From: Ochrobactrum sp. CGA5
Lineage (GTDB): Bacteria; Pseudomonadota; Alphaproteobacteria; Rhizobiales; Rhizobiaceae
Direction of reading: 5' to 3'
Length of the DNA: 64,000 nucleotides
Assembly (NCBI RefSeq): GCF_006345815.1
Contig: NZ_VCIG01000038.1
Location: forward strand, 62,001-126,000
Shown here: positions 19,337-28,031 of the stretch, piece by piece
Layout of the letters: the number at the start of each line of letters is the position of its first letter
Numbering within the stretch: position 1 is the first letter of the stretch
Notes under the pieces: generated by a model
What the model was told of the DNA's origin: nothing
Databases searched by the model: none
What the model saw: the letters and a program-made list of their open reading frames with translations, nothing else
Made by a program: the position numbers and the translations under genes

Positions 19337-20590
19337 CTAGCTTTGACCGGGCGCGCCCTCCGCACGGGGATCGAGCTGCATTGTTTCCGGCGTGGACTGT
19401 CCGTCCGGCGTGTGGAACTTGTACTCGGTCTTCTGCTCACTGATGGCCGGACGCTCGAAGCGACGGATGCGCCAGAAAGCATGTAAGCCATATATGCCGT
19501 AAGCGACGGCCATGGTGACGAAGAATCCAGATGCACCGATCAGGTCCATCAGCGGGCCGGAAAGGGCAGGTCCGATGACGCTGCCCACACCGTATATAAT
19601 TAGCAATCCGCCAGAAACTTTCACGAATTCGCTGGCATCTGCATAGTCATTGGCATGGGCGACGTTGAGGCTGTAGATCGGATAAATCACCGAGCCGAAC
19701 AGAAACATCATGATATAAAGTGCATAGGGTGATGTCGGGTGGAAAAGCACCATCACCATCGACAGGGCAAAGCCGATGACACCGGCGATCAGCATGACAT
19801 AGCGACGATCAACAAAATCCGATCCCCGTCCGAGCGGATACTGGAAGATAGCCCCACCGACCATAGCGCAAGCCAGCATCGTGGCGATGCCGAAAGTCGA
19901 AAGACCGTTCATCTCACCGTAAATGGCAGCCAGGAAGTTCCAGGTGCCTGCAACAATACCTGCGATCAGCGAGCCGACAGCGGCCGCAGGCGAACGTCGA
20001 TACAGGCCCTTCAGATCAAGCGATACCTGCGTCAACGGATTGGGTGACTGCGCGCTTGAAAGGGCGGTTGGAAGCAGTGCGCTTGCATAGATGATGGCGC
20101 AAATGATGAAGAGCGTCTGCGTTCCCGCATCGCCGAACGGCAGAATATATTGACCACACAGCAGGCCGAGCATGGTGATGATCATATAGATCGAGAAGAT
20201 GCGGCCACGCGATTCATTGGTCACACGCTCGTTCAGCCAGCTTTCGATAATCATATAGCTGCCTGCGAGCGAAAAACCTGCGACGCCACGGAAGATCATC
20301 CATGCGACGGGATTGACTACCAATGCGTGGAAAAGAAGCGCCATCGAAAGCAGCGTCGCAAGCGAAGAGAACACGCGCACATGACCCACTCGCCGCACCA
20401 GATGAGGCACCACAATGCAACCGATCGTGAAGGCGAGGGAGTAGCTTGTACCCATCCAGCCGATGGTCGTGGTAGACCACCCCTCCATGCCGCCGCGCAG
20501 GGGTAGAAGAATACCGGCAAGACCACCGGCAAGCAGCATCAGAAAGGTGCTTGCGAGCAACGCGGCTATGGGCAGCAGCTGGCCAGCCAT
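19337..20590 (-). CDS. Major facilitator superfamily transporter (YcaD-like)
   Basis: A 417-residue inner-membrane transporter with about twelve hydrophobic segments. The loop between helices 2 and 3 (HLVRRVGHVRVF) and the mid-protein IAGVIGFALSM region fit MFS proteins of the YcaD/UMF1-like type. The ATG at 20590 is chosen over an in-frame GTG at 20602 because GGAG lies just upstream. The substrate is unknown. A RIME-like repeat fills its upstream region, and the C-terminal end almost touches the convergent DMT transporter. Confidence 0.85.
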   Translation of the reverse strand: MAGQLLPIAALLASTFLMLLAGGLAGILLPLRGGMEGWSTTTIGWMGTSYSLAFTIGCIVVPHLVRRVGHVRVFSSLATLLSMALLFHALVVNPVAWMIFRGVAGFSLAGSYMIIESWLNERVTNESRGRIFSIYMIITMLGLLCGQYILPFGDAGTQTLFIICAIIYASALLPTALSSAQSPNPLTQVSLDLKGLYRRSPAAAVGSLIAGIVAGTWNFLAAIYGEMNGLSTFGIATMLACAMVGGAIFQYPLGRGSDFVDRRYVMLIAGVIGFALSMVMVLFHPTSPYALYIMMFLFGSVIYPIYSLNVAHANDYADASEFVKVSGGLLIIYGVGSVIGPALSGPLMDLIGASGFFVTMAVAYGIYGLHAFWRIRRFERPAISEQKTEYKFHTPDGQSTPETMQLDPRAEGAPGQS

Positions 20591-20602
20591 GAAAAACTCC
20601 AC

Positions 20603-20703
20603 TAGAGCATTTCCAGCAAAGTGCGAAGCGGTTTTGCGTCGGATAATGCGTAAAAGGCAAACAGATAGAGCGCTTTCCGCTCCAGGAAACTGAATTTAGA
20701 GCT
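20603..20703. repeat. RIME-like intergenic repeat upstream of the MFS gene
   Basis: The segment AGAGCATTTCCAGCAAAGTG, then CGAAGCGGTTTTGCGT and GGATAATGCGTAAAA, matches the element at 12704 with few differences. It is followed by AGAGCGCTTTCCGCTC, another small dyad. It lies between the MFS gene start and the end of the uracil-DNA glycosylase gene, both on the minus strand. Confidence 0.72.
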
Positions 20704-20803
20704 ACTTGTCGCCGCGAGACGTTTTGGCAAGCGGCGAAATAGAACAAGTTTGCGGCATGTTGGTGACAATGCCGCGTGCCGATGCCACTGAATTACGGAT
20801 ATT

Positions 20804-21661
20804 TCAACTAATCAGTTCGGTCAATTTCAACTTCACAGCCAGAAAATCGCGCCATGCAAAACGCTTTTGCGCCGGGGTCCGCAGAAGATAGGCCGGATGC
20901 AGGGTCGGCATAACGGGAATTTCGAGGCCGGAGGGTGACCGATGAATTTTCCAATTACCGCGCAGCCGAAGGATGCCTTCCGTCGCACCAGTGAGTGCCT
21001 TGCCCGCCGGCCCGCCGAGCGCAACCAGGACTTTCGGCGCGGCAAGTTCGATCTGTCGTTCGATGAATGGCCGACAGAGCTCGGTTTCCAGTGGCGTCGG
21101 CGTGCGGTTACCGGGCGGACGCCAAGGGATGGTGTTGGCAATATAGACGTTTTCTCGCTTTAGGCCGATAGATTCGATCATGCGGTTAAGAAGCTGTCCA
21201 GATTTTCCGACAAATGGCAATCCTTCCATATCCTCGTCCCGTCCCGGCGCTTCGCCGATGAACATGATGTCGGAGGCCGGATCGCCGTCAGCGAAACAAA
21301 GGTTCTTCGCCGTAAATTTCAGGTTACAGCCGTCAAACGCAGCAAGTTTCTCACGCAATTCTTCCAGCGTTGAAGCCTGCGCTGCCGCTTCGCGTGCGAG
21401 CGCAATCTGTGCCGTATCGGGAAGGTCGGCTGCGGCTTGCACGGGCCTGCTGGTGGGGGCGGGTGTCGGGGCAGGGCGCGGTTGTTGCTGCCGGGTCCGC
21501 TCAGGCACACCTGACACTTGCGCAGTTGGCTGCGAAGCGGCGGGACGCTGAGGCTCTGCAAAGCGGTCTATCGGCGTTTCCGAAAGCGGCATGTCAACGC
21601 CTGCTTCCGCATAGAAGCGGAGCAAACCTTCAATATCCAGCGTTTCGCGATTGTCAGCCAT
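20804..21661 (-). CDS. Uracil-DNA glycosylase, family 4 type
   Basis: DNA repair enzyme that removes uracil. The catalytic core (about residues 110-285) has motif 1 GEAPGRDEDMEGLPFVG, the substrate-pocket NTIPWRPPGNRTPTPLE and the C-terminal MPTLHPAYLLR. A proline- and alanine-rich extension of about 100 residues precedes the core. Only three cysteines are visible (in GCNLK, NLCFADG and ELCRPF), so the usual four-cysteine Fe-S pattern of family 4 is not obvious. The ATG at 21661 follows a clear GAGGTGAGG ribosome-binding site; an ATG 45 bases upstream is less likely. Confidence 0.87.
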   Translation of the reverse strand: MADNRETLDIEGLLRFYAEAGVDMPLSETPIDRFAEPQRPAASQPTAQVSGVPERTRQQQPRPAPTPAPTSRPVQAAADLPDTAQIALAREAAAQASTLEELREKLAAFDGCNLKFTAKNLCFADGDPASDIMFIGEAPGRDEDMEGLPFVGKSGQLLNRMIESIGLKRENVYIANTIPWRPPGNRTPTPLETELCRPFIERQIELAAPKVLVALGGPAGKALTGATEGILRLRGNWKIHRSPSGLEIPVMPTLHPAYLLRTPAQKRFAWRDFLAVKLKLTELIS

Positions 21662-22144
21662 TTTGTACCTCACCTCTGAGGTGACGAATTTTGTAGGTGA
21701 ATGCAAGAGCCAGGTTTGGATTTCGAACTTGTTTCAATGGTAAGTGACAGTTCCTGCCCGATTTAACGCCACCCTACCCAAGTCAGGCCCAGCTATGGCT
21801 CTCTTCTGCCCTTGATGTGTTGGGGAGCGTTGCTTCTTCCACACTCACAAACAAATCCTCATCGCGGCTTCTTGAATAGATTAGGTTTGACGTTTACGTT
21901 AAGGTAAATAAATATCAGGACGTGGAACGCCTGTTTTGGACAATTGGACGCATTTGCGACAGTCTATAACTCTGCGACAGGGTAAGGCGGACTACGGGGA
22001 AACGGCATGTCTTTTCGAGTGCCATGAGTGCTGACGGGCCGTTGGTTCATGGGTATTCGCGATTAGATCATGCGCAAAAACAATTGGATGCGTCGTCTGG
22101 GCTATCTTAGTGAGAAGACGATGTTACACCGGACGGAGGGATGA
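21662..22144. promoter_or_regulatory. Divergent promoter region with a LiuR-like operator
   Basis: No gene is seen in this 483-bp gap between the glycosylase gene (minus) and the ETF-QO gene (plus). At 21887-21904 the sequence TTGACGTTTACGTTAAGG is an imperfect dyad (TTGACG-TTTA-CGTTAA), similar to sites bound by MerR-family LiuR regulators of branched-chain amino acid and fatty acid breakdown. ETF-QO is a known member of such regulons in proteobacteria, so the placement makes sense. The operator assignment is an inference from sequence similarity. Confidence 0.45.
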
Positions 22145-23851
22145 ATGTCTGAAGCCCCAGAATATGCAAACCAGGAGCTTCCCGAACGCGAGAGCATGGA
22201 ATTCGACGTTGTGATCGTCGGCGCGGGTCCGGCTGGCCTTGCTGCGGCGATCCGCCTGAAGCAGGCGAATCCCGAGCTTTCTGTCGTTGTCCTTGAAAAG
22301 GGCGGGGAAGTCGGCGCGCATATTCTTTCTGGCGCTGTTGTCGACCCGGTGGGGATCGACCAGCTTCTTCCGGGCTGGCGCGAGGAGGAGGGGCATCCCT
22401 TCAAGACGCCGGTTACTGCCGATCATTTCCTCGTGCTGGGGCCTGCAGGCTCGGTGCGTTTGCCGAATTTCGCAATGCCGCCTTTGATGAACAATCATGG
22501 CAATTACATCGTGTCCCTGGGCAATGTCTGCCGCTGGCTCGGCACCAAGGCCGAAGAGCTCGGCGTTGAAATCTATCCGGGTTTTGCGGCAACTGAAGTG
22601 CTTTATAATGACGAAGGCGCGGTCATCGGTGTTGCCACTGGCGATATGGGAGTTGAGCGCGACGGAACACATGGCCCAAATTATACGCGCGGCATGGCGC
22701 TGCTTGGTAAGTACACGCTGGTCGGCGAAGGTGCACGTGGTTCGCTTGCCAAGCAACTGATCTCAAAGTTCAAGCTGGACGAGGGTCGTGAACCCGCGAA
22801 ATACGGTATCGGGCTCAAGGAACTGTGGCAGGTCGATCCTTCCAAGCACAAGCCCGGTCTGGTTCAGCACTCCTTCGGCTGGCCGCTCGACATGAAGACC
22901 GGCGGTGGATCGTTCCTGTATCATCTGGAAGACAATATGGTCGCGGTTGGCTTCGTGCTGCACCTCAACTACAAGAACCCGTATCTGTCGCCGTTTGAAG
23001 AGTTTCAGCGTTTCAAGACACATCCGGCCATTCGTGACGTTTTCGAGGGCGGCAAGCGTCTTTCCTATGGCGCACGTGCGATTACCGAAGGTGGTTTCCA
23101 GTCGGTGCCGAAGCTTTCGTTCCCGGGTGGTGCGCTCATTGGCTGCTCGGCTGGTCTGGTCAACGTGCCACGCATCAAAGGCAGTCATAATGCGGTTCTG
23201 TCCGGCATTCTCGCCGCCGACAAGATCGCCGAGGCAATTGCCGCAGGACGTGCCAATGACGAGCCGGTCGAGATCGAGAACAACTGGCGTTCGAGCCTGA
23301 TTGGCAAGGATCTCAAGCGCGTTCGCAACGTTAAGCCGCTGTGGTCGAAGTTTGGCACAGTTGTTGGCGTGGCGCTCGGCGGCCTTGATATGTGGACCAA
23401 CCAACTTTTCGGCTTCTCCGTTTTTGGAACGCTCAAGCATGGCAAGACTGACGCGCAGTCGCTGGAGCCAGCCGCGAAATACGCAAAGATTGATTATCCG
23501 AAGCCGGACGGTGTTTTGACGTTCGACCGTCTGTCGTCGGTGTTTCTCTCGAACACGAACCACGATGAGAACGAACCGGTGCATCTACAGGTCCGCGACA
23601 TGGAACTGCAGAAGACTTCGGAACATGACGTTTTCGCTGGTCCATCGACGCGTTACTGCCCCGCTGGCGTCTATGAATGGGTGGATGCCGACGGCAACTC
23701 CGCTGCCGATCCGCAGGCAAAGGATGTACGGTTCGTCATCAACGCGCAGAACTGTGTGCACTGCAAGACTTGCGATATCAAGGACCCAAACCAGAATATC
23801 AACTGGGTGCCGCCACAAGGCGGCGAGGGACCTGTTTACGTAAACATGTAG
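22145..23851 (+). CDS. Electron-transfer flavoprotein-ubiquinone oxidoreductase
   Basis: Membrane-bound ETF-QO passes electrons from acyl-CoA and amino-acid dehydrogenases, through ETF, to ubiquinone. The 568-residue protein starts with an FAD-binding fold (VVIVGAGPAGLAAAIRL) and ends with a 4Fe-4S domain whose cysteines are seen in RYCPAGVYEW and NCVHCKTCDIKDP. The last residues GEGPVYVNM are encoded twice: once in frame and again about 130 bp further on, beyond a repeat element. GGAGGG precedes the start. Divergent from the glycosylase gene. Confidence 0.95.
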   Translation: MSEAPEYANQELPERESMEFDVVIVGAGPAGLAAAIRLKQANPELSVVVLEKGGEVGAHILSGAVVDPVGIDQLLPGWREEEGHPFKTPVTADHFLVLGPAGSVRLPNFAMPPLMNNHGNYIVSLGNVCRWLGTKAEELGVEIYPGFAATEVLYNDEGAVIGVATGDMGVERDGTHGPNYTRGMALLGKYTLVGEGARGSLAKQLISKFKLDEGREPAKYGIGLKELWQVDPSKHKPGLVQHSFGWPLDMKTGGGSFLYHLEDNMVAVGFVLHLNYKNPYLSPFEEFQRFKTHPAIRDVFEGGKRLSYGARAITEGGFQSVPKLSFPGGALIGCSAGLVNVPRIKGSHNAVLSGILAADKIAEAIAAGRANDEPVEIENNWRSSLIGKDLKRVRNVKPLWSKFGTVVGVALGGLDMWTNQLFGFSVFGTLKHGKTDAQSLEPAAKYAKIDYPKPDGVLTFDRLSSVFLSNTNHDENEPVHLQVRDMELQKTSEHDVFAGPSTRYCPAGVYEWVDADGNSAADPQAKDVRFVINAQNCVHCKTCDIKDPNQNINWVPPQGGEGPVYVNM

Positions 23852-23979
23852 TGTTTGCGGAAAACAGTGTCCGTCTCGGCCGCCGTGCGAGCATTTCCAG
23901 CAAAAGCGGGCACCGGTTTTGTGTTCCGGAAATGCGGCTAAAAGAGAGTCGGCGAAGGACCTGTTTACGTGAACATGTA
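23821..23979 (+). repeat. Duplicated ETF-QO gene end flanking a RIME-like element
   Basis: Two 30-base direct repeats (23821-23850 and 23950-23979) both encode GEGPVYVNM and lead into a stop codon, TAG after the first copy and TAA after the second. They differ at two positions within the repeats, both silent third-codon bases, and again at the last base of the stop codon. Between them is a RIME-like element (about 23889-23940, AGCATTTCCAGCAAAAGCGG, then CACCGGTTTTGTGTTCCGG and AAATGC). The reading frame currently ends at the first copy. Confidence 0.8.
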
Positions 23980-23984
23980 AAAGA

Positions 23985-24012
23985 AAAAGGCGGTATGGGA
24001 CCGCCTTTTTTA
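23985..24012 (+). terminator. Rho-independent terminator after ETF-QO
   Basis: Stem AAAGGCGGT / ACCGCCTTT with an ATGGG loop and a following T-run. It lies just after the second copy of the gene end and reaches the stop codon of the convergent endonuclease-family gene, so it can serve both strands. Confidence 0.85.
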
Positions 24013-25023
24013 TTGAAGCATGACGGACCGGGTTTCCGGTTCTTCTTCATCTGGTCGAATGGTCGGCGGAACAGAAAAATCGAGCCGCACCGGCAGATGA
24101 TCGGAGCCAGCATCTTCACGTGCCGAAACCCTCGCCCCCTCGATTTCGGGGCTCACGAGTATTTGATCAATCGGCAGGCCGACATAAGGCGCGAGCATAA
24201 CAGGCAGCAGGTGCGTCATCCACGTGCCGCCGATACCGGTCATATGACGGGTGCCAGAGGCATGCTCGACACGACGCACGGCATTGCTCCACGGCGCTGC
24301 ATTGAAATCACCGGCGACGACCAGCGGACCTTTCAGCTTCTGTAGTTCCGGCTCGATGTAGCGGAGTTGATACGGTTGCCAGCGCGGCCATGGCCATGAA
24401 AAGTGTAGGGCTGCGACATGCACAGTCGTTCCGCCGAAATTGATCGGCGCAATTGCGAGCAAACCATCTCCGACGCAGACTGTCTGTGCATTTTCGCTGA
24501 AAGGTCTTTTTGAAAGTATGCCCACACCCCAAGTTTGGGGATCGTCAGCGCAGTTAAGCCGATAGGGGTAGGAGCCCTGAAGAATATTGAGCCATTTGGT
24601 CCATTGATTACTCGCTTCTTCATAGGTGATGATGTCGGGCTTCTCCCGCGCGATCATCTGAAGAATACGTTTCGGCTCGGGATTGTCTTCGCGCAAATTG
24701 ATCTGGATAAGACTGTAGCGTGCGCCGTCCGGTTCCCGTGCCTGTGCACCGACCGAACCGCTCAGGAAATCACGTGCTGCACCAACAGTCGTACTAAGAG
24801 CCATGACGGCAAAAAGCAGAAGCATCGCTGCCTCGCGCCGCATTTTGGTGAACAGCAAGGGGATCGTCATCACCGTCAGCAACACGGCGAGGTGGGCTCG
24901 AAAATGTGAAAAGGAATCCAAGGCCGGATGCACAGCTCCGAGAAATCCGAGCACGAGCGGGACTGACAGCGCGACAGCAACCAGCAACAACAGGAATGAA
25001 AGGTTTTCACGGCTTTTCGACAT
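24010..25023 (-). CDS. Membrane protein of the endonuclease/exonuclease/phosphatase family
   Basis: A 337-residue protein. Three hydrophobic segments occupy the N-terminal 100 residues, placing the catalytic domain outside the cytoplasmic membrane. The EEP fold shows IQINLREDN, the acidic ITYEEAS, the late VVAGDFNAAPWSNAVRR and the C-terminal GSDHLPVRLDF, which together make the metal site. Relatives include nucleases and phospholipid or sugar phosphatases, so the substrate is open. The ATG at 25023 is preferred over 25035 because GGGAAA precedes it. Confidence 0.82.
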   Translation of the reverse strand: MSKSRENLSFLLLLVAVALSVPLVLGFLGAVHPALDSFSHFRAHLAVLLTVMTIPLLFTKMRREAAMLLLFAVMALSTTVGAARDFLSGSVGAQAREPDGARYSLIQINLREDNPEPKRILQMIAREKPDIITYEEASNQWTKWLNILQGSYPYRLNCADDPQTWGVGILSKRPFSENAQTVCVGDGLLAIAPINFGGTTVHVAALHFSWPWPRWQPYQLRYIEPELQKLKGPLVVAGDFNAAPWSNAVRRVEHASGTRHMTGIGGTWMTHLLPVMLAPYVGLPIDQILVSPEIEGARVSAREDAGSDHLPVRLDFSVPPTIRPDEEEPETRSVMLQ

Positions 25024-25173
25024 GAAATTTCCCATAGGTATCGATTGCGGCGCGATGATGAAGAGGCTGGAAGGTAGGGGAATAGGTTTCTAGCAACACA
25101 CATTGATTGAGCCGCTGTTTCCAGGACAGCCCAACATTCTGCTTTGCTCACTTAATTCCCTACCGAGCTGACT

Positions 25174-26676
25174 TCACTGGAACGCCGTCTCATAGAAGCT
25201 GCGGAGCTTGCGCGAATGCAGCCGCTCATCCGGCATGGCCGCAATCTTTTCCATTGCGCGAATACCGATGCGCAGATGTTGCGCCACCTGTCGCTTGTAG
25301 AACTCTGTCGCCATGCCGGGCAGTTTCAGTTCGCCATGCAGCGGCTTGTCGGAAACACAGAGCAAAGTGCCGTAAGGTACGCGGAAACGGAAACCATTGG
25401 CCGCAATTGTCGCTGATTCCATATCAAGCGCGACAGCGCGCGCCTGCGAAAGGCGCTGCACCGGGCCGCGCTGGTCACGCAGTTCCCAGTTGCGATTGTC
25501 GATTGTTGCGACTGTACCGGTACGCATGATCTGTTTCAGATCATACCCTTCAAGACCGGTGATTTCTTCAACCGCTTCTTCCAGTGCCACCTGAATTTCG
25601 GCAAGCGCTGGCAACGGCACCCAGACCGGCAAATCGTCATCAAGGACGTGGTCTTCACGCATATAGGCGTGTGCCAGGACATAATCGCCGAGCTGCTGGC
25701 TGTTGCGCAAGCCAGCACAGTGACCGAGCATCAACCATGCGTGAGGGCGAAGCACTGCAATATGGTCGGTTATGGTCTTGGCGTTGGACGGTCCCACGCC
25801 AATATTGACCATCGTGATCCCCGAGTGGTCGGCCCGTTGCAGGTGGTAGGCCGGCATTTGCGGCAGGCGGGGCAGAGGGTTGCCGCTGCTTGGCTCGGTC
25901 TCGCCGGCACGGGTGATCAGGTTGCCCGGTTCCACGAACTGTTCATAACCGCCGCCGCCTTCTGCCATCAATTCGCGGGCATAAGCGCAGAATTCGTCCA
26001 TATAGAACTGGTAATTGGTGAATAGCACAAAGTTTTGGAAATGGGCCGGGCTTGTCGCCGTGTAGTGTGCCAATCGGTGTAGCGAGTAATCAACGCGCTG
26101 CGCTGTGAAAGGTGCAAGCGGCATCGGTTCCCCAGGAGCAGGCTCAAAATCAGCATTGACGATCTTGTCGTCCGTTGCGGCCAGATCGGGCACGTCGAAG
26201 AGGTCACGCAGCGGATGGGTGAAGGCATTGGCGACGGATGCCTCGACATACGTGCCTTCCTTGAAGGCAAAATGGATGGGGATCGGTGTCGAGGATTCTT
26301 TCACTGTCACGCTCACACCATGATTGCGCATCAGGAGGCGAATCTGCTCGTTCAGATAATGGTCGAACAGGTCGGGCCGCGTGATGTTTGCGGAATAATC
26401 ACCGGGCGTCGAGACATGGCCATAAGCCAATCGTGAATCCACATGCGCGAAGCTGGACGTGGACAAACAGATTTCGGGATAATAAGCGCGATAGCGCTGC
26501 GGAGGTACTTCGCCGCGCGCAACCTTCTCGAATGCGTCGCGCAGGAAGGCCGTATTGCGATCATAGAGCTTTTGCAGGGCGGCAACCGCCGCACCGGCGT
26601 CGTTGAAAACCTCAGGGTCAACAGTCGGAGGTGTTTTGATCTCGGTCAGAAATGGATGTTCGATTCGCTGTGTCAT
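25174..26676 (-). CDS. amn: AMP nucleosidase
   Basis: Cytoplasmic enzyme that splits AMP into adenine and ribose 5-phosphate, controlling adenylate pools. The 500-residue length and the two-part build match Amn: an N-terminal regulatory domain and a C-terminal nucleoside-phosphorylase-like domain with GITMVNIGVGPSNAKTITDH and AVALDMESATIAANGFRFRV, the latter holding the catalytic acidic residues. Two very small membrane-protein ORFs lie directly upstream on the same strand, 41 bp away, and may share its transcript. Confidence 0.94.
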   Translation of the reverse strand: MTQRIEHPFLTEIKTPPTVDPEVFNDAGAAVAALQKLYDRNTAFLRDAFEKVARGEVPPQRYRAYYPEICLSTSSFAHVDSRLAYGHVSTPGDYSANITRPDLFDHYLNEQIRLLMRNHGVSVTVKESSTPIPIHFAFKEGTYVEASVANAFTHPLRDLFDVPDLAATDDKIVNADFEPAPGEPMPLAPFTAQRVDYSLHRLAHYTATSPAHFQNFVLFTNYQFYMDEFCAYARELMAEGGGGYEQFVEPGNLITRAGETEPSSGNPLPRLPQMPAYHLQRADHSGITMVNIGVGPSNAKTITDHIAVLRPHAWLMLGHCAGLRNSQQLGDYVLAHAYMREDHVLDDDLPVWVPLPALAEIQVALEEAVEEITGLEGYDLKQIMRTGTVATIDNRNWELRDQRGPVQRLSQARAVALDMESATIAANGFRFRVPYGTLLCVSDKPLHGELKLPGMATEFYKRQVAQHLRIGIRAMEKIAAMPDERLHSRKLRSFYETAFQ

Positions 26677-26717
26677 GGCCTAGTATAGCAAAGTCTATGA
26701 CTGTGACATGACCCAGT

Positions 26718-26882
26718 TTATGCGGCGCGCTGCAAGCTCACGTAAAGTACGAGGCCAATGCCGCTCATCTGGGAATGCTGACCAATCTGCGTATAGGCAA
26801 AGGTCGCTGCCGGACCGGTGAAGATGGCAGTGAAGACGAACACCCGAAATGCCATCACGGCAAGGATTCTGTTTCTTTTCAT
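26718..26882 (-). CDS. Small membrane protein, 54 residues
   Basis: A short ORF starting MKRNRILAVMAFRVFVF and ending in VSLQRAA. It has a basic N-terminus, one hydrophobic segment (about residues 7-30) and a second weakly hydrophobic stretch near the end. A GGAG lies at good distance before the ATG. The start overlaps the stop of the next small ORF (ATGA), which implies coupled translation and supports both. It ends 41 bp before amn. The function is unknown and no family was recognised. Confidence 0.6.
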   Translation of the reverse strand: MKRNRILAVMAFRVFVFTAIFTGPAATFAYTQIGQHSQMSGIGLVLYVSLQRAA

Positions 26883-27034
26883 GGCAGTTCTCCAGCGTGC
26901 TTTTGAGTGATTTCCGCGACAGGGCCGATCACTGGTTGGTCCCGGTAGACGTTGTACCTCTGGTCAACGAAAATGCTGGCGACTGCGGCAAAGCCGGCGA
27001 TCATTAGACAAACAATTGTGAAACGACGAAGCAT
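26879..27034 (-). CDS. Small exported or membrane-anchored protein, 51 residues
   Basis: The ORF starts MLRRFTIVCLMIAGFAAVAS, a typical signal anchor or signal peptide, followed by a short polar tail (VDQRYNVYRDQPVIG). Its TGA stop overlaps the ATG of the 54-residue ORF. A GGGGATC stretch lies upstream of the start at a slightly long distance. The tight coupling of two short hydrophobic proteins suggests they act together. The function is unknown. Confidence 0.58.
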   Translation of the reverse strand: MLRRFTIVCLMIAGFAAVASIFVDQRYNVYRDQPVIGPVAEITQKHAGELP

Positions 27035-27259
27035 ACCGCTTGATCCCCAAAGCCGTTCTCATTTCTGTTCTCCCTTGCCAATTTAGCGATGCCTCCTGAA
27101 CCGTCTCTGAGGGTGTCGTTCATGCGGCGTTCAAAAATATTGATGTTTGGTTTATTGCGGCGCATGGCCCTTGTGCCTGCCTGAAAGGGTCTTATGTTTC
27201 CCATCATTGGAATGCGGGAACACGTCCCGCGCAACTTCAGGATCAGCGGGAGAGAGCCC

Positions 27260-27970
27260 ATGGCCGAACAGACCAAACCCATCGAACTGTACTATTGGCC
27301 CACACCAAATGGCTTCAAGATCAGCATCATGCTGGAAGAACTGGGCGTTCCTTACGAGGTCAAGTATATCAATATCGGCAAAGGCGATCAGTTCCAGCCG
27401 GATTTTCTGAAGATTGCTCCAAATAACCGTATGCCCGCGATCATCGATCCAGAAGGGCCGGGCGGCGAACCAATTTCGGTGTTCGAGTCTGGCGCTATCT
27501 TGCAATATCTCGGGCGGAAGTTCGGGAAATTTTACCCAACCGACGAGCGCAAGCGCGTCGCTGTGGACGAATGGCTGATGTGGCAGATGGGGGGGCTCGG
27601 CCCAATGTCAGGACAGGCTGGGCATTTCCGTATCTATGCTCAGGAGAAAATTCAGTACGGCATCGACCGCTATACCAACGAAGTCAACCGTCTCTACGGT
27701 GTCCTGAATAGGCAGTTGGAGGGCAAAGAGTATATTGCAGGCGAATATTCAATTGCTGACATGGCCTCCATTGGCTGGATCAATGCCTACAAGAACTATG
27801 ATCAGAATCTTGATGACTTCCCGAACTTGAAGCGCTGGCATGAGACGATGAATGCGCGCCCGGCGGTACAGCGCGGTCTCGTGGTCGGTAAAGAAGAGCG
27901 TGAACAGGCAAATGCGTCCGTAAACAAGGAAGAGGAACGCAAGATACTTTTCGGCCAGAAGGCACGCTGA
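27260..27970 (+). CDS. Glutathione S-transferase, YghU/YfcG (Nu-class) type
   Basis: Cytoplasmic glutathione-dependent enzyme of 236 residues. The thioredoxin-like N-terminal domain begins IELYYWPTPNGFKISIMLEE, with the TPNG motif typical of Nu-class disulfide-bond reductases, and includes the cis-proline loop NRMPAI and the glutathione-binding ESGAILQYL. An all-helical C-terminal domain follows. The ATG at 27260 has a GGGAGAG ribosome-binding site; the open frame further upstream is unlikely to be translated. The C-terminal tail after residue 205 is charged (KEEREQANASVNKEEER). Confidence 0.9.
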   Translation: MAEQTKPIELYYWPTPNGFKISIMLEELGVPYEVKYINIGKGDQFQPDFLKIAPNNRMPAIIDPEGPGGEPISVFESGAILQYLGRKFGKFYPTDERKRVAVDEWLMWQMGGLGPMSGQAGHFRIYAQEKIQYGIDRYTNEVNRLYGVLNRQLEGKEYIAGEYSIADMASIGWINAYKNYDQNLDDFPNLKRWHETMNARPAVQRGLVVGKEEREQANASVNKEEERKILFGQKAR

Positions 27971-27984
27971 ACAAGTGATGAACG

Positions 27985-28012
27985 AAAGGGCGAGCCTCGG
28001 GTCGCCCTTTTT
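27985..28012 (+). terminator. Rho-independent terminator after the glutathione transferase
   Basis: Stem AAAGGGCGA / TCGCCCTTT with an 8-base loop and a short T-run, 15 bases after the stop. The DUF2147 gene converges on it. Confidence 0.85.
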
Positions 28013-28031
28013 GATTTCAAAACGCCGGATA

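Noticed and set aside
27004-27282. Minus-strand 92-codon frame between the micro-genes and the glutathione transferase
   Set aside because: It overlaps the better-supported 51-codon micro-gene in another frame and the transferase start, and has no ribosome-binding site.
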